From: Halobacillus fulvus
GTDB taxonomy: Bacteria > Bacillota > Bacilli > Bacillales > Halobacillaceae
Reading direction: 5' to 3'
Assembly: GCA_004078665.1 (NCBI GenBank)
Contig: SCFO01000003.1
Span: forward strand, 241,209 to 305,208
DNA: 64,000 nt
Below, piece by piece: positions 8,503 to 16,716 of the stretch (position 1 is its first letter; each line of letters opens with the position of its first letter). Below the pieces are notes generated by a model, which saw only the letters and a list, made by a program, of their open reading frames with translations, ran no database searches and had not been told where the DNA came from. Both the position numbers and the translations under genes were made by a program.

Positions 8503-9447
8503 CTAAAATTTAAATGCAGGAAGCACTTCTTCCCCTAATTCTTCTACCACTTCTTTGACGGGACGCTTGTTTTTAGATAGTCCGAACATAATATGATTGA
8601 TGCCGATCTGTCTGTATTTTTCCAAAATCGGAATTAGGTGATGACGGCCGACTCTGTAACCGGCTGGAATTTTTTCAGCCTTTTGATCAGGGTTATCCGT
8701 TAGCTCAAGAGGCAATGGCATGAAAAATGGACGGAACACGTCTCCATGATATTGCTTTACTTTATCTCGATATTGGTCAATAATCATCTGTTGTTTATCA
8801 GGGGATTGAGGATAGAACATCCATCCGTCTCCGTTTTCTGCGATCCAGTCGAGCGTTTGTTGGCAGTACCCCGTCATGAATACCGGAATTCGCTTGCTCG
8901 GCTTCGGGACGAGGTTGGATTTATGAATCGTTCCGAAGCTGGACTCAATAGTAGGGAATTCACTGTACAGAACCTCTTGAAAAAACGAGAAGGCTTCCCG
9001 GAACCATTCTCCTCGCTCCATAATCGGAACGTCCAGTCCTTCAAAATCTTTCCGCCGGTCTCCAGATGAAATTCCGAGCATCAACCGTTCAGGAAAAAGT
9101 CTTTCTATACTTGCGACTTCTTTAGCCATTCTTAATGGATGGCGTAAAGGGGCGACGAGAGCGGCTGTCCCGAGGTTGATGGTCGAGGTCTGCGAGGCAA
9201 GGTAAGTCAAATAAATGAGGCTGTCAAAAATTTGCCCTGTTGCTGGGTCTTCAAATGTTGGATCTTCTAACAGCACATCCTGAAACCATAGAGAATGGAA
9301 GCCCGCTTCTTCAGCCTGTCGGGCTCTCTCTACCTGGTGGTCCATAAGAGGAGTCTCGTTGTCATAGTTTTCGATCGGGATGGAGAGTCCGAAAGACAAT
9401 TCGTTTTTTTTAAGCATGCGTTGGTAGCCAGAATGATTGGTGAACAT
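8503..9447 (-). CDS. LLM-class flavin-dependent oxidoreductase
   Basis: A 314-residue TIM-barrel protein of the luciferase-like monooxygenase superfamily, expected to use FMN or F420-like flavin. Seen are the early LSFGLSIPIENYDNETP strand, EEAGFHSLWFQD (near residue 48), the INLGTAALVAPLRHPLRMAKEVASI stretch (near 88-112) and LMLGISSGDR (near 123), which are typical of the family. The start at 9447 is supported by GAGGGGGG about 8 bases upstream. Substrate unknown. It sits alone, with repeat copy 1 immediately downstream. Confidence 0.85.
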   Translation of the reverse strand: MFTNHSGYQRMLKKNELSFGLSIPIENYDNETPLMDHQVERARQAEEAGFHSLWFQDVLLEDPTFEDPATGQIFDSLIYLTYLASQTSTINLGTAALVAPLRHPLRMAKEVASIERLFPERLMLGISSGDRRKDFEGLDVPIMERGEWFREAFSFFQEVLYSEFPTIESSFGTIHKSNLVPKPSKRIPVFMTGYCQQTLDWIAENGDGWMFYPQSPDKQQMIIDQYRDKVKQYHGDVFRPFFMPLPLELTDNPDQKAEKIPAGYRVGRHHLIPILEKYRQIGINHIMFGLSKNKRPVKEVVEELGEEVLPAFKF

Positions 9448-9528
9448 GATGTAACCCCCCTCTAAAGATCTGTCTGTACTCCATTATAAAGGGGAGAGAA
9501 GAGGAAGCGCGAATAAACAGCACAAATA

Positions 9529-9555
9529 AACCCTCCGCTGATTCGGCGGAGGGTT
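9529..9555 (-). terminator. Terminator of the 34-codon gene
   Basis: AACCCTCCGC pairs with GCGGAGGGTT; on the minus strand it is followed by TTTATTTG. It lies 16 bases beyond the stop of the small ORF at 9571-9675 and supports that ORF as a real gene. Confidence 0.8.
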
Positions 9556-9570
9556 ATGTACGGTCGTGGA

Positions 9571-9675
9571 TCAAAGGACAAATAAAGCGAGGTAAAGGAC
9601 TCCGGTTAAGACGACAGACCCACTTGCAACGCTCAAAATTTCTGACGCATCGTACTCGATTCTTTTTCTCATCAT
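9571..9675 (-). CDS. 34-residue single-span membrane peptide
   Basis: A small ORF with its own ribosome site (AGGTGG, 5 bases before the first of two adjacent ATGs) and its own terminator. The peptide starts MMRKRIEYDASEIL and continues into a hydrophobic stretch of about 18 residues ending in LYLALFVL, so a single membrane helix with the positive end inside. No family recognised. It stands alone between the flavin oxidoreductase and the PilZ gene, all on the same strand. Confidence 0.6.
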   Translation of the reverse strand: MMRKRIEYDASEILSVASGSVVLTGVLYLALFVL

Positions 9676-9861
9676 GAAATCCACCTTTCTTTTTTTATGT
9701 CTTTTTCTATTACTTATATGACGAATGAAATGACAGAAAGGTTTCATTTTTATTACAAAAATATTACGGTAATTATTTTGAATCTAAAAAAGTGCAGGTT
9801 GAATAATCTATGGTGTTTATAAAAGCTAGATAGTTTAGGGGGAGTTGGGGGGATGAATCAT

Positions 9862-10218
9862 TTACTCTACTCTTTGTTTCTTATAAGCTTTCAATGCTTT
9901 GACGACATCTTCATGATAGTCTTCCAAAAAGTCGAGGCCATAATGATGACTTTTTCCGAAAGGCTTTGACCATATTCCATTGGCCGTAATGGTAAGGTTT
10001 ATACCAGATATAGTTGTTTCAACAAAAAATTGGATCGGCTTCTCTAAAGAAATCTTCATTTCCGTGGCCATTTTCAAACCGCCAGGACTGATGTCCAGGA
10101 TGTGTGCTTTTCCAGAAGATGTATTTGTCTTCTTGCCATCGACTTTGATGATTTTAAACGATGCAGGAATCGGAGTTTCAAATGTATAGCGTAAAGTTTC
10201 GTGTCTGCGATATCTCAA
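9862..10218 (-). CDS. PilZ-domain protein
   Basis: A 118-residue protein made of one PilZ domain, a cyclic-di-GMP receptor fold. The N-terminal arginine cluster (RYRRHETLRY) and the downstream DISPGGLKM segment near residue 44 correspond to the RxxxR and (D/N)xSxxG signature that bind the dinucleotide. The start is TTG with AGGTGA 7 bases upstream. No partner domain is present, so it probably acts by protein contact. Whether it works with the Tad pilus in this window cannot be told. Confidence 0.8.
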   Translation of the reverse strand: MRYRRHETLRYTFETPIPASFKIIKVDGKKTNTSSGKAHILDISPGGLKMATEMKISLEKPIQFFVETTISGINLTITANGIWSKPFGKSHHYGLDFLEDYHEDVVKALKAYKKQRVE

Positions 10219-10396
10219 CGTATGGTCACCTGCCTTTGCACTCTTTTAATGAACGTAGCAAATCTTACAAAATAAAGCAATACAGTTGTCAAAAAATATT
10301 CTTTACGCATTAGAGCGAGTAGAGTGAAACGAGAAGGGGAAAGAGAAGGAAGAGTGTCATTTGCGGGATCATGTTATATGGATAGGAGGAATGAAA

Positions 10397-10699
10397 ATGG
10401 ATGAAACAAGAATACCGGAAGAAGAAAAAGAGCAGCGTGTAGCTGAACTGGATGGCTGGAAGCTTGAAGACGATAAGTTCATCGTGAAAAGGTACCGCTT
10501 TAAAGAATTTTTGACCGGAATCCAATTCGTCAATCATGTGGCGGAATATGCGGAAGACATTCAACACCATCCTTTTATCAGCATCGACTATAAAATGGTG
10601 ACGATGAAGTTGACTTCATGGAATGCTAAGGGGTTGACCGAACTTGATCTGACCTGTGCTGACAAATATGATGCCTTATACAAATCGCTGACAGAATGA
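10397..10699 (+). CDS. 4a-hydroxytetrahydrobiopterin dehydratase (pterin carbinolamine dehydratase)
   Basis: A 100-residue protein of the DCoH/PhhB family, which dehydrates 4a-hydroxytetrahydropterin. The active-site motif is seen as NHVAEYAEDIQHHPFISIDY (histidines near residues 44, 59 and 60) and the C-terminal LTSWNAKGLTELDLTCADKYD is typical. The ATG at 10397 is chosen because GGAGGA lies 6 bases before it; the ATG at 10391 would touch the ribosome site. No aromatic amino-acid hydroxylase is visible nearby, so its physiological pterin is uncertain. Confidence 0.88.
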   Translation: MDETRIPEEEKEQRVAELDGWKLEDDKFIVKRYRFKEFLTGIQFVNHVAEYAEDIQHHPFISIDYKMVTMKLTSWNAKGLTELDLTCADKYDALYKSLTE

Positions 10700-10701
10700 C
10701 A

Positions 10702-10731
10702 AAAGCCGCTGATTGAAAAATCAGCGGCTTT
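10702..10731 (+). terminator. Terminator of the dehydratase gene
   Basis: AAAGCCGCTGATT pairs with AATCAGCGGCTTT around a 4-base loop. Confidence 0.88.
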
Positions 10732-10887
10732 CTGTATAAAAAAGTGTTAACCTTTCGTCTCTTTGTCGAATCAATTCTCTCTTTTTAAATAAACCATTAG
10801 TCTCTTTATAAAGGCTAACATGATAAAGATTACCATAACTGTGGGTGAAAATCCACGAGAAAAAACGAACATTTTGACAAGCTGAAG

Positions 10888-11817
10888 TTACAGGAGTAAA
10901 GACTCTATACGATCCGTTGAAAACAGACCAGTCTGATTTGACTCAAGTGCGAGGCATTCTACTTTTTCTTCTGTAAAGGGGTGAAGAAAGGTCAGCTTTG
11001 CTGCATGCAAAGCCTGCTGATGCCCGCGCTGGTGTCTGCCACCGTACAATTCATCTCCGAGAAGCGGGTGACCCTTATGGCTGAGGTGGACACGGATCTG
11101 ATGCGTTCTTCCTGTTTGTAAGTCAAGCTTCACTAAAGAGGCTTTAAGGTCATGGTTGTAATCCAGCACTTCATAATGAGTTTCGGCTTCCTGACCATTC
11201 GGGGAAACCCGGCGACGGACAGGATGGTGCCTGTCTTTTCCAATCGGTTCACGAATGATGCCTTTCTTCGGTTTCACCCGACCTTCAGCCCAGGCGAGAT
11301 ACGTCCGTTTAATCTTGCGCTCCTTCAGATCTTTGCCGAGCATGGCAATTGCAAGGTCATGCTTAGCGAACAAAATCGCTCCCGACGTATCGCGATCCAG
11401 CCGGTGAACATATTTGGGGGTCGATTCGATACCGTGAATTTGAAAGTATGCCGCCACCCGATTGACGAGTGTATCGTTTTCTTCCGGTGAGTTCGGATGA
11501 GTGAAGACTCCGACCGGTTTATTGACGACGAGTAAGTGATCATCTTCATAGAGGACTTCGATATCTTCATAGCATGGCGTCACTTCAAGCGGTCGAGGTG
11601 CAAATAGGCGGATTCTAAGAATATCTTCTTTTTTCACGACGGTGTCCTTCCAATGGACCGGATCGTTATTGAGCGTCACTTCTTTATTTGATCGGTAGCG
11701 ATGCATCAACTTCCGCGGCATTCCCCATTTTTTCTTCATGATCTTCTCAACACTCAACCCGTCCCACTCCGACGGAACCACCACTTCAAGCCATTCACCT
11801 TTTCGTTGTGTCTTCAT
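10888..11817 (-). CDS. RluA-family pseudouridine synthase
   Basis: A 309-residue RNA pseudouridine synthase. The N-terminal 80 residues form an S4-like RNA-binding region (GLSVEKIMKKKWGMPRKLMHRY), followed by the catalytic domain with LLVVNKPVGVFTHP (motif I), YVHRLDRDTSGAILFAK with the catalytic aspartate (near residue 140) and LQTGRTHQIRVHLSHKGHPLLGD (near 245). The ATG at 11817 has AAGGAG at good distance and is preferred to the in-frame ATG at 11841. Target position on rRNA or tRNA is unknown; Bacillus has several paralogues (RluB, YjbO, YhcT, YlyB). Confidence 0.88.
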   Translation of the reverse strand: MKTQRKGEWLEVVVPSEWDGLSVEKIMKKKWGMPRKLMHRYRSNKEVTLNNDPVHWKDTVVKKEDILRIRLFAPRPLEVTPCYEDIEVLYEDDHLLVVNKPVGVFTHPNSPEENDTLVNRVAAYFQIHGIESTPKYVHRLDRDTSGAILFAKHDLAIAMLGKDLKERKIKRTYLAWAEGRVKPKKGIIREPIGKDRHHPVRRRVSPNGQEAETHYEVLDYNHDLKASLVKLDLQTGRTHQIRVHLSHKGHPLLGDELYGGRHQRGHQQALHAAKLTFLHPFTEEKVECLALESNQTGLFSTDRIESLLL

Positions 11818-11870
11818 ATAATCTCCTTTTGTAAAAATCATTTACGTAAACCAATTTTCTTTTAATAAAA

Positions 11871-12076
11871 AGCTCTGTTAGAGCTTAATGTTGATATTAG
11901 AAAGTTTCCGTTTCATACCAGAGTTTGGAGAAGCGGGAAATAGCTCGCTTTCCATGGGCGGGCGCTGAGCTTCCTCGGAGCAAGGCTCCTGCGGGATCTC
12001 AGCCTGCCCTTTTCTCCCCATAAGAGTCTCGCCATTTCCCGTTCCTCCTGCCAGAATGAGTAAACGGAAACACCAC
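11871..12076 (+). repeat. Palindromic intergenic repeat, copy 2 (full length)
   Basis: Full copy with extended 5' flank. Nested arms: TTTCCGTTT/AAACGGAAA outside, GCGGGAAAT/ATTTCCCG next, GGGCGGGCGCTGAG/CTCAGCCTGCCC within, and a tip hairpin GGAGCaagGCTCC. It stands in the divergent region between the pseudouridine synthase gene and typA. Confidence 0.92.
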
Positions 12077-12324
12077 GGCATGTTTTGACTGACAATGGGA
12101 AGGCAATCATTCCATTTCCTTTTTTCAATCTAACAGCTAATAAAAAAGGACCATTGCATAACAAGAGGAGGGCGGAAAGCGAGCGGTTTTCCGGATCTCT
12201 TATTCTCCATTAAAATAACGGAAAGATTCTTAAATTACCTTTTTAATTCAAGCATTCATGGTAACATCTATTCCTATTGTAATTGTTAAAGCGTGGTTTA
12301 ATCAATGTCAACAGGGAAAAGGTA

Positions 12325-12351
12325 TCGACAGACTGCGAATTATGTTATAAT
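12325..12351 (+). promoter_or_regulatory. Extended -10 promoter of typA
   Basis: TATAAT at 12346-12351 preceded by TG-n (12343-12345); a TCGACA -35-like box at 12325 lies 15 bases before it. About 43 bases before the typA start. Confidence 0.6.
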
Positions 12352-12394
12352 AGAAAAGTTGAATAATTTGTGATACGAAAGAGGTGTGTGCTTC

Positions 12395-14236
<1,842 letters not shown>

Positions 14237-14250
14237 GAAGCACTCATACA

Positions 14251-14287
14251 AAAAGCGTGAATCCGATCAAATCGGATTCACGCTTTT
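14251..14287. terminator. Strong bidirectional terminator after typA
   Basis: AAAAGCGTGAATCCGAT pairs perfectly with ATCGGATTCACGCTTTT around a CAA loop. It also lies just beyond the convergent lipoprotein gene. Confidence 0.93.
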
Positions 14288-14308
14288 TTTGATATGTGTT
14301 CCACAGGA

Positions 14309-15067
14309 CTATTCCTGAACCGTCACTTCGATCTCTTTGTGACCATGGATATCTTCGTCAGGCTTTTCATAATGGAGGATCATAGAATAAGTGCCGGGTT
14401 CTTCAAAAGTATAAAGAGAACGATATTCTCCTTCTTCGCCTGCCTCAGCTTCCAAGAATACGTGCTGATCGGATTCGGGTGGAATTACTTCAAATCGGAC
14501 GCGTCCGTCTTTGAAAGGTTGCTCCATATGGTTGATGTGAGCCGTTAATTCCGTTTCCGTGCCAGCTGTAATGACTTCTTCACTCATAAAATGAACCATA
14601 AACATTTGCTCGTCATTCTCTGGATTCATATCTGCTTCATGTGCAGAGGGATGAGCATCTCCGACCGTTATTTCCGTTTTTGGCATATTGTGGACATCGC
14701 CAACTTGGGTGTGTGCATACATCTGATAGATCCCGTCGCTTTCAAATGTATATGCGGCTTCATACACACCGTCTCCAACATGCTCCGTCTCTACGGTGAC
14801 AGAGCTGTCTTCACCACCGGCCTCGTTCCATATTTCAAATTTCACATATTCAGCATCTTCAACGGCTTTCCCATCCTGCGTGACTTTTGCCTGAATCATA
14901 ATCTCTTCTTGAACGGGAAGCGGCTCTTCAGCGAAGCTTACTTCTACTTCAGGAAGGGAAGCAACTTCATAATCTTCGTTTTCTGCGCCGGACGTTGTAT
15001 CGTCTGCTGAACTGCAGGCACCGAGGACAAGGACTATTAAAATAGAGAAGATTCCTATATATTTCAT
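14309..15067 (-). CDS. Lipoprotein with two FixH/YtkA-like domains
   Basis: A 252-residue exported lipoprotein. The signal peptide ends in the lipobox LGAC (cysteine near residue 17) and is followed by an acidic linker. Two similar beta-sandwich repeats follow, each with the pattern GxYxxxYxFxxxGxYxMxxH (GVYEAAYTFESDGIYQMYAH near 105; GEYRSLYTFEEPGTYSMILH near 215), which is typical of FixH/YtkA-like proteins. Such proteins sit on the outer face of the membrane; a role in copper or oxidase biology is known for some FixH relatives but cannot be shown here. AAAGGAG precedes the ATG. Confidence 0.8.
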   Translation of the reverse strand: MKYIGIFSILIVLVLGACSSADDTTSGAENEDYEVASLPEVEVSFAEEPLPVQEEIMIQAKVTQDGKAVEDAEYVKFEIWNEAGGEDSSVTVETEHVGDGVYEAAYTFESDGIYQMYAHTQVGDVHNMPKTEITVGDAHPSAHEADMNPENDEQMFMVHFMSEEVITAGTETELTAHINHMEQPFKDGRVRFEVIPPESDQHVFLEAEAGEEGEYRSLYTFEEPGTYSMILHYEKPDEDIHGHKEIEVTVQE

Positions 15068-15197
15068 GCAACTAACTCCTTTTAATCCGCTTACAGTAAG
15101 AATAACATGTCACGAGTTCTTCTGTGTGAAGTATTCTATACAATCTTATGACATTTACTCAATATTTACATAAAGTCATCGATAATTAAACACATAT

Positions 15198-15232
15198 AAA
15201 AAAGCGCCCCCGAGTGAGTGACGCTTTTCTAT
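15198..15232 (-). terminator. Terminator of bshB2
   Basis: AAAAAAGCG and CGCTTTT arms read on the minus strand as AAAAGCG...CGCTTTTTT, after the bshB2 stop. The stem is short, the T tract good. Confidence 0.6.
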
Positions 15233-15269
15233 ACAGTTTCTTATTTTACGAAATGATTCAAGAAAAGGC

Positions 15270-15956
15270 TCAGTCTACTTTGTCCTTTGACCAATCATAT
15301 GTGTAAAAACGTTCAAACGTGACCCACTTCATCGCTTCTGGATCATTGACTTTGATGCCTTCATCAAGCATTTCGAGCATCCGGGCAGTCTGTGAAATAT
15401 GAGCTCTCATCGCGTTCAGCTTTTCTTCCTGAACGGCCTGTATATCGTGGACGACATCGGGTTCACCTAATTTTTCTTCTGTATCATGAGCAAAAGCGAC
15501 AGCGTGGAATGTTGGACGATGGGCTTCGTCGATTTCACGCAGCGCACGGACGACGGCCCTTGCTGTTGCTTCATGATCGGGGTGGACCGCAAAGCCAGGA
15601 TAAAAGCTGATGACGAGCGAAGGGTTCAATTCATCCACAAGCTTCTTCACCATGTTTTTCATTTCTGTATCATCTTCAAACTCAAGCGTTTTATCACGAA
15701 GTCCCATCATCCGGAGGTCTTCAATCCCCATAGCTTCTGCTGCTTTTTGCAACTCTTGGCGGCGGATTTCAGGAAGAGACTCTCGTGTAGCAAACGCAGG
15801 CTTCCCAAGGTTTCTACCCATTTCACCAAGCGTCAGACACGCATAAGTGACAGGTGTTTTCTGTTTTATATAAGAGGCGATCGTTCCCGATACACCAAAC
15901 GCTTCATCGTCCGGGTGTGGGAAAATCACCAGCACATGACGTTCTTGTTCAATCAT
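15270..15956 (-). CDS. bshB2: Bacillithiol biosynthesis deacetylase BshB2
   Basis: A 228-residue zinc-dependent deacetylase of the LmbE/PIG-L family that converts GlcNAc-malate to GlcN-malate in bacillithiol synthesis, or acts on bacillithiol conjugates. The zinc motif PHPDDEAFG is at residues 13-21, and the third ligand lies in HPDHEATARAV near 125. Length and sequence fit BshB2 (YojG) rather than BshB1. GAAGGAG stands before the ATG. Bacillithiol is the low-molecular-weight thiol of Bacillaceae, which agrees with the inferred host. Confidence 0.85.
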   Translation of the reverse strand: MIEQERHVLVIFPHPDDEAFGVSGTIASYIKQKTPVTYACLTLGEMGRNLGKPAFATRESLPEIRRQELQKAAEAMGIEDLRMMGLRDKTLEFEDDTEMKNMVKKLVDELNPSLVISFYPGFAVHPDHEATARAVVRALREIDEAHRPTFHAVAFAHDTEEKLGEPDVVHDIQAVQEEKLNAMRAHISQTARMLEMLDEGIKVNDPEAMKWVTFERFYTYDWSKDKVD

Positions 15957-16103
15957 TCAAGGACACTCCTTCACGAAGATTCTCCTGTTCATTATCACTC
16001 ATATTCATCGTTTTTTAAAGCTATTTGTCTATGACATCATTCAAGGTCATCTTAATGTTCTAAGCGTTGTTTGTCAGCCAAAACGAAGCCTGTAGAATAA
16101 TGA

Positions 16104-16132
16104 TTGACTTTTTTCATAGAGGTGGGTACATT
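16104..16132 (+). promoter_or_regulatory. Candidate sigma-A promoter of the leader RNA
   Basis: TTGACT (16104-16109), 17-base spacer, TACATT (16127-16132). It would start a transcript near 16139, just before the leader peptide ORF at 16191. Confidence 0.5.
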
Positions 16133-16190
16133 TATAAATAGGAATGAAAAGTTCCGTCACTGAAATCCTTAAAATTGAAGGAGAATTTTT

Positions 16191-16214
16191 ATGAGTGTGG
16201 TTGTTCTTAACTAA
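16191..16214 (+). CDS. Leader peptide ORF, MSVVVLN
   Basis: Seven codons, ATG to TAA, with AAGGAG exactly 7 bases before the ATG, a better ribosome site than those of many full genes here. The last four codons form the left arm of an 11-bp stem, so a ribosome on this ORF would open that stem. The valine-rich short peptide is of the kind used in stall-controlled attenuators of antibiotic-response genes. There is no protein-level evidence. Confidence 0.5.
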   Translation: MSVVVLN

Positions 16215-16340
16215 TCCAGCAATTGGATAGCTTCTTGTCATGAGATCGAATCGATGTGCCCGTTTGCACGTCTATTTGTTGATGTCTTCATGCAGGAACT
16301 GTTAAGAACAAGCATAAGCATAGCGATGATGGAAAAGGTG

Positions 16341-16376
16341 AAGCTATGACTGGCTTATTCAGTCATAGCTTTTTTA
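16341..16376 (+). terminator. Leader terminator 1
   Basis: AAGCTATGACTG (16341-16352) pairs perfectly with CAGTCATAGCTT (16360-16371) and is followed by T residues. Confidence 0.9.
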
Positions 16377-16435
16377 TGTTTTCATAAGGTTCTCTAAGTA
16401 AAGTCGGGAACCGCCATCAGTGACGGATGAACCGG

Positions 16436-16476
16436 AACGCGCCAAAAGCTTATCAATAGCTTGGCGCGTTTTTTTA
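16436..16476 (+). terminator. Leader terminator 2
   Basis: AACGCGCC and AAGCT pair with AGCTT and GGCGCGTT, followed by seven T residues. It stands 60 bases after terminator 1 and ahead of the MutS2-like gene, with no coding region between. Confidence 0.88.
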
Positions 16477-16482
16477 TTTATA

Positions 16483-16640
16483 AAGCTCTGTTAAAGCTTA
16501 ATGTTGATACTAGAAAGTTTCCGTTATTTAAACCAGAGCTAGGAGGAGCGGGAAATAACTGCCACGGGCGGGCGCTGATCTTCCCTCGTCGTTTTACTCC
16601 TGCGGGATCTCAGCCTGCCCTTTCCTCCCCATAGGAGTAA
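16483..16640 (+). repeat. Palindromic intergenic repeat, copy 3 (right arm lost)
   Basis: Carries the extended 5' flank (CTGTTAAAGCTTAATGTTGA), GTTTCCGTT, GCGGGAAATAACT, GGGCGGGCGCTGA, then CTCCTGCGGGATCTCAGCC and CCCATAGGAGT. The right outer arms are absent. It sits between the leader and the MutS2-like gene, as if inserted there. Confidence 0.88.
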
Positions 16641-16716
16641 CTCCAGGTGGAGGGCTCGCTTTAATGCGAGATCAACACGAACATTTAGCTAAACTAAAAA
16701 TAGGAGGATTCATCCA

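Larger units (their letters stand above)
16139..16476 (+). promoter_or_regulatory. Structured leader with peptide ORF and two terminators (candidate attenuator)
   Basis: Between a plausible promoter and the MutS2-like gene lies a 340-base leader. It holds a 7-codon ORF with a perfect ribosome site, an 11-bp stem joining the end of that ORF (16201-16211) to 16301-16311, small hairpins inside (ATCCAgcaatTGGAT; GTGCccgtttGCAC), a terminator at 16341-16376 and a second at 16436-16476. TCCGTCACTGA (16153-16163) is also repeated inverted at 16417-16427. CATAGC (16319-16324) could pair with GCTATG (16343-16348) in the left arm of the first terminator, as an antiterminator would. No known riboswitch class fits. 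Function is inferred only. Confidence 0.6.

Noticed and set aside
10311-10354. GAG-rich stretch before the pterin dehydratase gene, considered as a second TRAP site
   Set aside because: Triplets are irregularly spaced (1, 2, 6 and more bases) and too few with the 2-3 base spacing TRAP needs; more likely plain purine richness.
11878-12164. Two minus-strand open frames in the typA upstream gap
   Set aside because: They run through the palindromic repeat; similar chance frames occur in other copies, and there is no start site.
15486-16034. 182-codon plus-strand open frame opposite bshB2
   Set aside because: Antisense shadow of a clear BshB2 gene.
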